This document shows, piece after piece, positions 18,051-26,289 of a stretch of 64,000 nucleotides of DNA. Origin of the DNA: an uncultured Clostridia bacterium (GTDB taxonomy: Bacteria; Bacillota; Clostridia; TANB77; CAG-508). The notes under the pieces were generated by a model. It was not told where the DNA came from. It made no database searches and saw only the letters and a list, made by a program, of their open reading frames with translations. Position 1 is the stretch's first letter; the number at the start of each line of letters is the position of its first letter. Both the position numbers and the translations under genes were made by a program. The DNA lies in the NCBI GenBank assembly GCA_934122085.1, contig CAKOVS010000002.1, positions 62,001-126,000 of the forward strand, written 5' to 3'.

Positions 18051-19607
18051 TTTAAGACCTCCTTGATATAATTATACAAATCTATATCTTTTCTTTTTAA
18101 CAACTTATTTTTTTCAAAATAGCATCTAAATCCTTCAGAAAAATATTCTCCTAAAGTTTTAGGATTAAATGTAAAGTCTAAATAATTTAATTTGTAATTT
18201 CCATCTATATCTTGTTCATACACTCTTCTTTGATACTCTGAAATGAATTTGTTTCCATCTAACCAAAACTCATATTCTTTTCCATATCCATTTATATTGT
18301 CCGTATGTATTTCTTTAATATTTAAACCATTTTGTTGTATTTCTATGTATTTTTTATCATGTAATAGATCTAGTTTTGTTTCTATCACATGTCCAATTTC
18401 ATGCAATATTTCATATTCATTACTATCACTTAATAAACGTATTACATTATTCTTTCTATCATAATAACTATTGTTTTTTGATATTTCAAAGGTCGTATCG
18501 TCTATAATTTTTTGAATCTTTCTTGGCAACTTGTTTATTGCTTTCTTTATATTTCTATCTAGATTCTTACTATTAGTATAGTTATTTTTTCTTATATAAT
18601 CAACATTGTTATACTCTGTTTTTTCTTGTTTTGTAACTGGTGGTAAATACACAATATAGCTTCTGCAATGATGATAATGATGCATTATTGTTGGGAGATT
18701 TAATCCTAAAACAAGTCCTTGACATCGTATTCTTTGCATTGTTAATTCTTTTTGTGTTTCTCCGCCAATATCTATCAAATACATTTTCTTTATTGATATA
18801 AAACTCTTGTCCATCAAGGCTTTTGCACATCAACGTAGTTCTATCGTCCTCTACTGCAACAAATCTAACTTTTGCATTATCTTCTGCAACTGATTTTATT
18901 CCTTCAACTTTTGCTAAATTATTTAAACCTATTGAAGTTAAATCCATATAGCCTGATATTTTGTCATTATTTATATTGAGTTTTTGATTATTTTGCTTGT
19001 TTATTATATTCTGATAAGTATTAGAATCAATTTCTAGGTCTTTTTGTTGCATTATATCATAAATTACTTGTTTATACAATTGTTCTGCGTTATACTTGAT
19101 TATTATCTCAATGTATTGTTTTAAATTAAAGCCTGAATAATTAGGTTGGTCTAATAATGCAAGAAACAAAGCCATCGGAATTATTGATGACTTTCTCTTT
19201 TGCTCGACTTCTTTTATTCCTTGTTGATAATAATAATTTGCATCTTCATACATTATCTGTTTTTCTTGTTCCTCAAGTTTGCTTTGTTCTTCTATATATG
19301 TACTATAAATAAGCAATTCTAGTATTTCACTATTTTTTACTCTTGTCTTTTTATAAATATTATTTGCTAATACACTAAAATAATTATTTTTTTTTTGTAG
19401 TCCTTGTTCTTTCCATTGTTCTATATATGTATTTATTCTTTTCTTAGTTTTATTATCTGCAATATTATAAATATTTTCTGATGTAAAGTTAAATGTATCA
19501 AATAGTTCTTGAAGTTTATTTTGAGTTTGTCTGCTTGTCCTTTGATATATTATTTTCAGTTTTCGCATCTGTTGGTCGTGATACTTCCATATCTCCATTT
19601 GCATCAC
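18047..19607 (-). CDS. MuF-type minor head protein with C-terminal zincin-like domain, made by +1 frameshift at CGG
   Basis: The first frame (from 19607, or ATG 19598 after TAGGTG) encodes 281 codons ending NVFDRYW and then CGG. The +1 frame gives GETQKELTMQRIRCQGLVLG, then HHYHHCRS, the conserved MuF (SPP1 gp7) histidine/cysteine block. The two frames together give about 519 residues. The C-terminal part (about 330-519) has HEIGHVIE near residue 402, an HExxH zincin motif. MuF proteins with C-terminal toxin or enzyme domains are known in temperate phages. The start overlaps the portal gene by about 90 bases. Confidence 0.8.
18762..18764 (-). other. +1 frameshift site, in-frame CGG in MuF gene
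   Basis: In the 0 frame the codons are TAT TGG CGG AGA AAC. In the +1 frame they are TAT TGG (C) GGA GAA ACA. The product resumes with Gly 282. The MuF His/Cys motif is only encoded in the +1 frame. Confidence 0.8.
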
Positions 19608-21117
19608 CTACTTTTCCGTTAGTGTCTTGTCCTATTTTAGCCATATTTTCTAAATTTTTTTGCATATTTTCTTCATTTTGTAGATCCATTTTTGCTAATT
19701 CACTTGTTGCATCTAAATCAAGATTTAATAGATTTATAACTGTCTCATCTGGCAACAATCCTCTTACTTTTAATGCATTTGTAATATCTGTTGCTTTGTC
19801 GGATGGCAAATTCCTATTTAGTTTTACTTCAATATCTCTAAAATCATATGTTTTACCTTTTTCTTTATTAAATTTTTCTAATATAATTCTCCATCTTCTT
19901 GTTAGTCCTTCAATAAAATCGCCTTCGAATGTTGCAATGTATTGTTGTAAACTAAAAAATTTCTTTTCAAGCGCTGCATTGTTGTCAGCCTGTGTAAAAC
20001 CTAAATCAGTCATATTAGGGCAAAATGAGCAAAGACATATAATATCCATCAAAGTCTTTTTATGATTTTGTAATGCGGTATCATTTACATTCTTTTCAAC
20101 CCAAGCAATATCACTATTTACTTCTTTGTTTCCATCTAAATATCTTACTCTACTAGTTAATACATACTCATCTTCTTTTACTCTTGCTGGATTAATAACA
20201 TCTTCACCTTTTTCATTCTGTATAATTAATGGATTTTCTGGTTGATATCCAATTACTTTTAATATTGCTTCATCATTATATTTGAATACATTTCTTGAAT
20301 TTTGAATACATCTTTCATATGCTCTTATTAGACTTATGACAGGTTCAAATATTGCCATTCCATCACAATTTTCTATTGCTGTTGCTGGTATATCGTCATC
20401 CCATTTTTTAGGTTGTTTTTCTTCTATATTTTCTTTAAACAATGGTTCATCTTTAAATTTTTGTTCATATTCTGGTGTACCAAATATTTTTCTTTTTTCG
20501 GGTGTATCATAATAATACCTTTTTCCATCTGCTGTTGTTAGCTCTATCATTTGTTGATATTCACCATTTGCCATATATGTGCGAATTATTCTATATATAC
20601 CTATTAATTTTTTTGGAATTGAATAATCCCATACTGCAACAGTTTCTAATGCATCACTTCTTGCTATTGTTATTTCTCCTGTTTTTTCGTCTTTATAATA
20701 TATTTCATAACAAGCTCTTTTTACTAGATAGTCTAGTACCATGTGTAAGAAATGCGAACCATCTTTGTTATAATCAACTATATGTTTTATTAGTTCTTCT
20801 ATTTCTTTTATTTCTTGTTCATCATTAGTCTCATGATTAAATAATTCTTTTATTATTTTATCTTTATCAGCATTATAAGCTTTTACTTTATAAGTTGGTG
20901 CTTTTCCTCCAAAATAACCAGCAGACATAACAGATATATACCTTTCTAATGGTACTTTTATATCTTCATCATCTAAACTTGCTAGTTCTTCATCTGTTAA
21001 TTTTCTTCTAAAACTATCATATAATTCTTTTCTAATATCCAACTCTTCTTGTGCTTTTAAATATATATCTGTTATACTTCTTTCTTCTGCCAATTTTTCT
21101 TTATTGTATCTTAACAT
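19516..21117 (-). CDS. phage portal protein (SPP1 gp6-like)
   Basis: ATG 21117 follows GGGAGGAAAAT; the ORF extension upstream of it lies in a terminator hairpin. The 533-residue protein has the SPP1-type portal pattern: a helical start (KEKLAEERSITDIYLKAQEEL), YISVMSAGYFGGKAPTYKVK, GIYRIIRTYMANGEYQQM and a long C-terminal coil. Portals form the 12-subunit ring through which DNA enters. It is flanked by terminase and MuF genes as expected. No CGG occurs in it. Confidence 0.85.
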   Translation of the reverse strand: MLRYNKEKLAEERSITDIYLKAQEELDIRKELYDSFRRKLTDEELASLDDEDIKVPLERYISVMSAGYFGGKAPTYKVKAYNADKDKIIKELFNHETNDEQEIKEIEELIKHIVDYNKDGSHFLHMVLDYLVKRACYEIYYKDEKTGEITIARSDALETVAVWDYSIPKKLIGIYRIIRTYMANGEYQQMIELTTADGKRYYYDTPEKRKIFGTPEYEQKFKDEPLFKENIEEKQPKKWDDDIPATAIENCDGMAIFEPVISLIRAYERCIQNSRNVFKYNDEAILKVIGYQPENPLIIQNEKGEDVINPARVKEDEYVLTSRVRYLDGNKEVNSDIAWVEKNVNDTALQNHKKTLMDIICLCSFCPNMTDLGFTQADNNAALEKKFFSLQQYIATFEGDFIEGLTRRWRIILEKFNKEKGKTYDFRDIEVKLNRNLPSDKATDITNALKVRGLLPDETVINLLNLDLDATSELAKMDLQNEENMQKNLENMAKIGQDTNGKVGDANGDMEVSRPTDAKTENNISKDKQTNSK

Positions 21118-21130
21118 ATTTTCCTCCCAA

Positions 21131-21157
21131 TAAAAAAACATCTATCTAGTAGATGTT
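21131..21157 (-). terminator. hairpin terminator between terminase and portal
   Basis: AACATCTA and TAGATGTT (21137-21157) form an 8-bp stem with a 5-base loop, followed on the minus strand by TTTTTTTATTGGGAGGAA. The U tract runs directly into the portal ribosome binding site. It also overlaps the end of the terminase gene. Confidence 0.7.
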
Positions 21158-22557
21158 ACATATTTATAAATGATTTATTAGTCATTGCCATATTTGAAAT
21201 TTTAGGTTTTGGATTTTCATATACACCTGTTAAACAATCTTCTGCATCATCATGTTCATTTTTTCCTGTTCTTACATAATGTTTTAGATGTTTTGCAAAT
21301 TCCGGCCATTTATCTTCCCAATTAATAGGAAAATACACATTGTTCATTACTCCTGTTGAATTACTTAATATTCTTGCAACTTTGTTTTCTCCTTGGTGGA
21401 ACCATCTAACATTTGTATGTCTATTACCTAATTTTTTTAAATTTGTTATTACATTTCTTGCAAATCCTCTGCCACCATTGTTACTTTCTATGTTAGCATT
21501 TCCAACGTTATCTTTTGTCATCATTTCTGCTACTGCTGGTTCTGTGACTTCCATCGGCTCTTGTGTAAAAATAACATCTAAAATATAGTGTTCATTATTA
21601 TACATCTGATAATCTATTGAACACAAATAATCATCACCTTCGTCTGCAGTATCTGTATAATTCATAATATAATGTGCTGGTGGTAATTTCTCATAAGTTT
21701 TAAATACTGTATATAATCTATTTTTTACATCAATTGGTTCTTGTTGATAGTTAGCATAAACAATGTCTTTATTCATGTTCTTTGTTTTAAATTCATAATC
21801 TTCTTTGCTTAACACATCTTCACACAACATTGAGCCATCTTCTTGGATTGCTTTGTAATTTATATGTCTTACATTAGAATAATTCTCTAATATATAGCCT
21901 GCTAAATCATTACTAGACCATCTTGTCATTATTATAATTAGCTTAAATCCATTTTCTGTCCTTGATAACATTGTATTATTAAACCAGTCTATATGATTTT
22001 TTAATGTATTTTCGTTATAGGCTTCTTTTGCATTTTTTATAAGGTCATCTATTATCATTATTGTACAACCAAAACCAGTTGCTGTACCTGTCGGTGACGT
22101 TGCTAGATAATTTGATACTTTACTCCCAGCTAATGCCCACTTTTTTTGTGTTGCTTCACCATCTTTAATTTTTGTATTAGGAAATATATCATTATATACA
22201 ATTACACCTTCTGTTTTTTCAGAGGCTATTGTGTCTCTTACTGATTTTGCAAATGAACTCGACAAATCCTCATTATATGATCCTGTCATTATTTTTTCAT
22301 TTGGATTTGTTCCTAATACCCATTCTACAAATTTTCCAGCAGTTCTGGATTTACCGATGTCTAGGTGGTATATTAATTACACACACTTTTTCATCACTAT
22401 TATAAAAATCTTGTAATTGATAGCATAAATCTTTTAAAAAAATTCGCTCTTCTTTATAAAAATCAGAGGCGGTTAACTTGCAATACTCAAAAAAATCACG
22501 TCTAGCTAATTCTAAACGTGCTTGTTTCTTTATTTCTTCTCTTACATCATTATTCAT
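21156..22557 (-). CDS. terL: terminase large subunit, made by +1 frameshift at CGG
   Basis: The first frame (start 22557) reads MNNDVREEIKKQARLELARR and reaches VCVINIPPRH followed by CGG TAA. The +1 frame reads GGT AAA TCC AGA and continues GKSRTAGKFVEWVLGTNP to 21156. The join restores PPRHGKS, the Walker A motif, at residues 64-70 in a 466-residue protein of normal size. Walker B (TIMIIDDLI) and the C-terminal nuclease (SIDYQMYNNE, DDAEDCLTG) follow. The downstream frame has no ribosome binding site. TerL pumps DNA into the procapsid and cuts it, so this protein is essential for virion formation. Confidence 0.88.
22354..22356 (-). other. +1 frameshift site, in-frame CGG in terminase Walker A
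   Basis: In the 0 frame the codons are AGA CAT CGG TAA. In the +1 frame they are AGA CAT (C) GGT AAA TCC. The residue at the shift must be the invariant Walker A glycine (Gly 68), so the amino acid inserted can be inferred from homology. Confidence 0.88.
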
Positions 22558-23125
22558 TTAATATCTTTCTCAACTCTTCTGTTGACATTCCTGAAAATGG
22601 ATTGTTTGTATTAATATTGCCATCAATTGTTACTTTCTCTTTAAACATTCCTAAATGTCTTCCTAGCAATTCAAGAGCTTTAACTTTATCGCATGAATCT
22701 ACTTGTATCCCAAATTTACCTTCTTTTATTCCAGATAATGCTTTTTTCTGTTCTTCTGTTAATTCATCTGTAGGAGTAAACTCTATTCCAGTATATTCTT
22801 CTTCCTTATAATCAACTATATCTTCTCCATCGAATATTGGGACATTTCTTTTCATCTTCTTTAATTTTGCATAATCACTTGCTTTTGAAAAGGCTATTGC
22901 TGCTAACTCTTTTATTACCATATCTTGTGTGACTTCTGTTCTTTTTTCTATTTCTTGTTGCTTTTTAGATATGTATTCTTGAACCTTAACATTTCTTAAC
23001 ATTCTGCTTGATGCTGCATTGGCTGTTTCTTCTTTTTTACAACTTGGATAAGCAACCTTATATGCTCTTGTTGCATTAAGGTCGATTAAATATTCATCAC
23101 AGAATCTTTTTTGTGCATCTGTCAT
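22550..23125 (-). CDS. terS: terminase small subunit
   Basis: The 191-residue protein starts MTDAQKRFCDEYLIDLNATR and has AYKVAYPSCKKEETANAASS, the Terminase_2 pattern (helix-turn-helix N-terminus that recognises the packaging site). A helical body and a C-terminal NPFSGMSTEELRKIL follow. Its end overlaps the large subunit start by 8 bases. The site it would recognise is probably nearby; see the structured region near 24600. Confidence 0.88.
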   Translation of the reverse strand: MTDAQKRFCDEYLIDLNATRAYKVAYPSCKKEETANAASSRMLRNVKVQEYISKKQQEIEKRTEVTQDMVIKELAAIAFSKASDYAKLKKMKRNVPIFDGEDIVDYKEEEYTGIEFTPTDELTEEQKKALSGIKEGKFGIQVDSCDKVKALELLGRHLGMFKEKVTIDGNINTNNPFSGMSTEELRKILNE

Positions 23126-23152
23126 ATAAGATCACCTCTCTTTCTATTTCTT

Positions 23153-23184
23153 CATAATAAAAGAGCTCATCTTTTGATAAGCTC
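23153..23184 (-). terminator. hairpin terminator upstream of terS
   Basis: GAGCTCATC and GATAAGCTC (23163-23184) pair around TTTT. On the minus strand it is followed by TTTTATTATG. It lies between the 203-residue gene and terS. Confidence 0.75.
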
Positions 23185-23194
23185 ATCTTACTAT

Positions 23195-23806
23195 TTATTT
23201 CAATTCTTCTATTTTCAATTTTTCTGGCTCTATTGTTCTTTTTATTTCAACATAATTACTTTCCTCAATAGATTCTTTATTTATTTTTTTCCTTATGTTC
23301 TCTGCTAACATTCTATTTATTGTTGAGTTTGGATCATCTATATAAAACTTTAAATCATCATATTTAACACTAATTATTATCCTATATGGCTTTGCTTTTT
23401 CAATCCATTCTTTCATTCTTATTTTAAACTTATCAAATATTTCTGGATATTTTCTTAAACTGTTTTTGTAAATTTCTTTAGACTCTTCATACGAAAAAAA
23501 AGCACATAAACTATTATTATATTTTTTATAATGTTCTATTAATTCATTTAATTCTTCTGAATTTAATATTGTATTTTTTTTACAATACATTATAAAAGAA
23601 TTGTTCTCTTCATTTAGCATAGTTTTTATGGACTTTAACCCATATAATTTTATCTCCTTGCACTCATCCATACTGCTAGTTATATGTTCTAAAACAAAAT
23701 TAAACGTCGTATAATCAATTTCTTCTAATTTAATATTTCCCCATTTCTTTTCTATTTTTTCCAATGTTTCTTTTGCTTTTTCAATTGTTGTAATATTATA
23801 TTCCAT
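23195..23806 (-). CDS. unknown 203-residue protein upstream of terminase
   Basis: The helical, charged protein (MEYNITTIEKAKETLEKIEK, then WGNIKLEEIDYTTFNFVLEH) has no membrane segment and no motif I recognise. It is preceded by a promoter-like element shared with the DUF4190 gene and followed by a terminator, so it may be an independently expressed accessory gene. Confidence 0.6.
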   Translation of the reverse strand: MEYNITTIEKAKETLEKIEKKWGNIKLEEIDYTTFNFVLEHITSSMDECKEIKLYGLKSIKTMLNEENNSFIMYCKKNTILNSEELNELIEHYKKYNNSLCAFFSYEESKEIYKNSLRKYPEIFDKFKIRMKEWIEKAKPYRIIISVKYDDLKFYIDDPNSTINRMLAENIRKKINKESIEESNYVEIKRTIEPEKLKIEELK

Positions 23807-23827
23807 ATTTATTTCTCCTTTTCAAGG

Positions 23828-23863
23828 ATTTTATCACATTTTTTTGAAAAATTTGTTGAAATT
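23828..23863 (-). promoter_or_regulatory. promoter-like element, near copy of that at 12010-12046
   Basis: The minus strand reads AATTTCAACAAATTTTTCAA, then TAAAATCC and an AAAGGAG site. It differs from the 12 kb copy at only a few positions. Confidence 0.45.
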
Positions 23864-23886
23864 TAGCAAAATAATCATTTTTTTAT

Positions 23887-24237
23887 TCATTCTTTTACAT
23901 TAAAATATTTATCCACTATTTCATGAATAATATCATAAGAATTTGATACTATATCAGCAACATCTTCTTCTGAATATTCTTGATCACTATGAGTTATATA
24001 ACTATCTATATAACAATGTGTTAGTTCGTGAATTAGAACAGACTTTTTTCTTTCTTTAGGCAAATCCTTATCTATATAAATCTGCATAATATCACAATAT
24101 GTAATTCCATAATATCTCGTACTTAGGCTTTTTATATTTTCTTCTTCATTGGCTTTTCTTTGATTTTGCATGCTCTTAATTTCACTTTGTGATTTTTCTT
24201 CTATACTCCAAGTTCTGTTGTTTATTTTAAATTTCAT
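23887..24237 (-). CDS. putative zinc metallopeptidase (HExxH), ImmA-like size
   Basis: The 116-residue protein carries KSVLIHELTHCYID, an HExxH zinc-binding motif, followed about 17 residues later by acidic EYSEEDVADIVSN that could supply the third ligand. ImmA/IrrE-type peptidases and other small phage zincins have this form; ImmA cleaves repressors to start induction. It is not next to the repressor here, so a different substrate is possible. Its last helix is KYFNVKE. Confidence 0.65.
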   Translation of the reverse strand: MKFKINNRTWSIEEKSQSEIKSMQNQRKANEEENIKSLSTRYYGITYCDIMQIYIDKDLPKERKKSVLIHELTHCYIDSYITHSDQEYSEEDVADIVSNSYDIIHEIVDKYFNVKE

Positions 24238-24246
24238 TGATTCCTC

Positions 24247-24366
24247 CTAAATTATTGATGTCATTGTCTTATGATTTTTTAAGTAATCTTTTGCACTCCA
24301 ATACTTAAGTCCTTTTTCTTTACATTTCTTTATATATTCTTCTGCTTTTTGTTTTGTCCATTTCAT
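24247..24366 (-). CDS. 39-residue basic protein
   Basis: ATG 24366 overlaps the stop of the preceding gene (ATGA). The product (MKWTKQKAEEYIKKCKEKGL) is short, basic and helical. The ribosome binding site is AGGAAATT. It ends just before the AGGAGG site of the metallopeptidase gene. Unknown. Confidence 0.55.
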   Translation of the reverse strand: MKWTKQKAEEYIKKCKEKGLKYWSAKDYLKNHKTMTSII

Positions 24367-24560
24367 ATTTCTAATTTCCTTCCCGCCGTTTTTACAATTG
24401 GTCTTTTATATCCTTCTAATTTCTTTTCTTGCTGATAATTTTCACATTTGGTATAAATTATATCTTCTGTTTCAAACACTTTTATTTTACAATTTGATTT
24501 ATTTTTACAATTACTACAACATTGTTTTATATATTCATTTATTCTTTCTTCATTTTCCAT
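24363..24560 (-). CDS. small Cys-rich protein
   Basis: I chose ATG 24560 because GAGGTG lies 5 bases upstream. The 65-residue product has CCSNCKNKSNCKIKV and a later TKCENYQ, suggesting a small zinc- or metal-binding unit, and ends KTAGRKLEI. Unknown function. It directly follows a structured RNA region. Confidence 0.55.
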   Translation of the reverse strand: MENEERINEYIKQCCSNCKNKSNCKIKVFETEDIIYTKCENYQQEKKLEGYKRPIVKTAGRKLEI

Positions 24561-24586
24561 AAACACCTCTTTCATTTAATAAACAC

Positions 24587-24701
24587 CAAGTAATGATATA
24601 GTTATAGAATATTGCACCCTAGAACTAATCGGCTTATTCTTCGATACTATACCAGTTCTACTTTTTGCCAATCTGCTGTTTCTATGTTATATCACTACTT
24701 G
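24587..24701 (-). ncRNA. candidate structured RNA (or terminase recognition structure)
   Basis: CAAGTAATGATATA (24587-24600) pairs with TATATCACTACTTG (24688-24701) with one wobble, and the stem extends inward through TATAGA/TCTATG, giving about 20 pairs. Inside are TAGAACT/AGTTCTA (7 bp) and a small ATCG/CGAT hairpin. It lies in a 200-base gene-free gap, between a terminator and the next gene. It could be an untranslated RNA of the late operon or a DNA site for packaging. Confidence 0.5.
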
Positions 24702-24720
24702 CTATCTGTTATTTAACATA

Positions 24721-24752
24721 ATAAAAGAGCTTACCACTTCTGATAAACTCTT
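24721..24752 (-). terminator. hairpin terminator
   Basis: AAGAGCTTACC and GATAAACTCTT (24725-24752; 11 pairs including wobbles on the minus strand) are followed by TTTTATTATG. It ends the 75-residue membrane gene. Confidence 0.7.
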
Positions 24753-24764
24753 GTGAATATTTTA

Positions 24765-24992
24765 TTAATTTTTGTGTTGATTTTGCACATGTTCTATTTT
24801 CTTTAATGTTCTTTCAGCTGATATTCTTGCATCTATATCAATTATAATTGCATAAATAAACGTAATTATCGCACCACACAAGAATGTATTTTGCTTAAAT
24901 AATAATATAAATGACACAACTACATATATTATACAATATATAATTTCTCTGCTTACAAACTTTTTTAAATCTTTCTTTTTTATTTCTTCCAA
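24765..24992 (-). CDS. small membrane protein
   Basis: The 75-residue protein has two hydrophobic segments (about 17-35 and 38-55, EIIYCIIYVVVSFILLF and TFLCGAIITFIYAII) with basic ends, and a C-terminal HVQNQHKN tail. It follows the Tad2-like gene. It has the shape of small phage membrane proteins but no recognised family. Confidence 0.55.
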   Translation of the reverse strand: MEEIKKKDLKKFVSREIIYCIIYVVVSFILLFKQNTFLCGAIITFIYAIIIDIDARISAERTLKKIEHVQNQHKN

Positions 24993-25017
24993 GTGTCTTT
25001 CTCCTTTATATTAATTG

Positions 25018-25503
25018 CTACTCTACTACTTTCCAATCTTCTGCTAGCATATCAGCTTGACTGGCTAGCCAACCCAATTGTACTCCTGATGTTCCTACAA
25101 ATGCTATTGCTTTATTTTCTATTGCATCATGTTCTGCATTTACTACTTCAGCATTAGTATTTTTATAACTTATATTAGTTGCAAGCTCTATATATTGATT
25201 TTTTCCATTCCAACCTTGTCTTTGTACTCTTTTCCCTCTTTTAAGATTTGATATTGCTTCTCCAAATGTAAATGTTTGAATGTTTAATTTTGCTTCATCT
25301 ATGTCATCACAAATAATCCAGTTGTCTGCAACAATATTATCTAAATCTACAAATATATCTTCTGTTTCTAAAAAAGGGATTACACTTCCATCTTTACAAT
25401 GCATTGTTATTGTTCCATTTTCTTTTACCCAATAACCTTTCCAGTGTTCTCTTTTTATTTTATGCCCTTGTTTTAATGCTTCATATGCTTTTTTAAATTC
25501 CAT
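25018..25503 (-). CDS. Tad2-like (DUF2829) anti-Thoeris protein, duplicated domain
   Basis: ATG 25503 follows AAAGGAATAGGAAAA. The 161-residue protein has two related halves. The N-terminal half reads FKKAYEALKQGHKIKREHWK ending VADNWIICD. The C-terminal half reads FGEAISNLKRGKRVQRQGWN with GKNQYIELATNISYK, AFVGTSGVQLGWLASQADML and EDWKVVE. The GW-N-G-K, PW-x-ASQ-D-ML and EDW signature is that of DUF2829/Tad2, which binds cyclic ADP-ribose signals and blocks Thoeris immunity. Only the second half keeps the full signature. Confidence 0.75.
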   Translation of the reverse strand: MEFKKAYEALKQGHKIKREHWKGYWVKENGTITMHCKDGSVIPFLETEDIFVDLDNIVADNWIICDDIDEAKLNIQTFTFGEAISNLKRGKRVQRQGWNGKNQYIELATNISYKNTNAEVVNAEHDAIENKAIAFVGTSGVQLGWLASQADMLAEDWKVVE

Positions 25504-25520
25504 TTTTCCTATTCCTTTCA

Positions 25521-25560
25521 AAAAATAATAAAAGAGCAGACATTTAAAACATCTACTCTT
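25521..25560 (-). terminator. leader hairpin terminator before the Tad2-like gene
   Basis: AAGAGCAGA and TCTACTCTT (25532-25560) pair with one wobble and are followed on the minus strand by TTTATTATTTTT. It lies between the probable late promoter and the first late gene. Confidence 0.65.
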
Positions 25561-25606
25561 AAATTGTGGGTCTAATTATCTCTATCTGAGACTTTTTCAT
25601 AATACT

Positions 25607-25651
25607 ATTATAGCATCGATTTTTAGTAAAAAACTGCCAAAATTATGCCAA
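25607..25651 (-). promoter_or_regulatory. probable late promoter with TTGGCA direct repeats
   Basis: On the minus strand, two TTGGCA hexamers 11 bases apart (25646-25651 and 25635-25640) lie upstream of TATAAT (25612-25607). There is no normal -35, so an activator is likely. The repeats overlap the end of the ArpU/RinA-like regulator gene, the best candidate for that activator. Confidence 0.55.
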
Positions 25652-26047
25652 TTTTTTTAATTCTTTATTTACTTGTGTTATTAGCTCTGTTTTTTTTCTA
25701 AAATATGTTCTTTCTGACATCCCATTATTTATTAATTCCCACTTACTTTTGCTTTGTATGTATATCTTTTCAAATATGTTTTTACAATCTTCATCTACTA
25801 ATTGTAATGCCATTTGAACTGCCTTTACTTCCTTTATTGCTTTTTTTAGATCTTCGTCTTCTTGGAGTTGTATTACACTATTTAAGACCATGTCTGATTT
25901 TGAATATTTAGGCTTTGGCATCCCATCCATATTCAATCCACTTATGCTCATTATATCTTCTCTTATAGACATTATCTTAATACAATTATAATTATATCTC
26001 TTTAAGCAATTTACTGCTTGTCTGTATTCTTGATTTTCTAATCTCAT
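25643..26047 (-). CDS. ArpU/RinA-like late transcription regulator
   Basis: The 134-residue helical protein ends with LINNGMSERTYFRKKTELIT, a sigma-region-4-like helix-turn-helix, and starts with MRLENQEYRQAVNCLKRYNY. Size, C-terminal HTH and position just before the terminase region match ArpU/RinA-type activators that turn on packaging and structural genes. It is followed by a promoter with direct repeats. Confidence 0.75.
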   Translation of the reverse strand: MRLENQEYRQAVNCLKRYNYNCIKIMSIREDIMSISGLNMDGMPKPKYSKSDMVLNSVIQLQEDEDLKKAIKEVKAVQMALQLVDEDCKNIFEKIYIQSKSKWELINNGMSERTYFRKKTELITQVNKELKKLA

Positions 26048-26056
26048 TAGTACCTC

Positions 26057-26248
26057 CTATATCTTGATATTTTGTAATCTTATATCACTTTTGGGTGGTT
26101 TTACTACTTCTTTTACTAATCCTAAATCATATCTTTGAAATGTCTCTTTTACTCCTGTTATCATGTCCTGATATAATATGAAATTAGGATATTCTTTTAC
26201 AAATATGTACTCATGATTATTTTTACTTATTATTTTGGGTATTATCAT
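26057..26248 (-). CDS. small unknown phage protein
   Basis: ATG 26248 follows GGAGTG. The 63-residue protein (MIIPKIISKNNHEYIFVKEY) is beta-like with Tyr and basic residues (DMITGVKETFQRYDLG). Small proteins of this type often accompany late regulators. Function unknown. Confidence 0.5.
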   Translation of the reverse strand: MIIPKIISKNNHEYIFVKEYPNFILYQDMITGVKETFQRYDLGLVKEVVKPPKSDIRLQNIKI

Positions 26249-26289
26249 TTGTATCACTCCGCTTCTTTTTATATTTTTAGTTATACAAA

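Noticed and set aside
18609..18764. 0-frame end of the first MuF frame as a real C-terminus
   Set aside because: The residues after CGG (RRNTKRINNAKN and on) look like out-of-frame sequence, and the +1 frame has the conserved MuF block.
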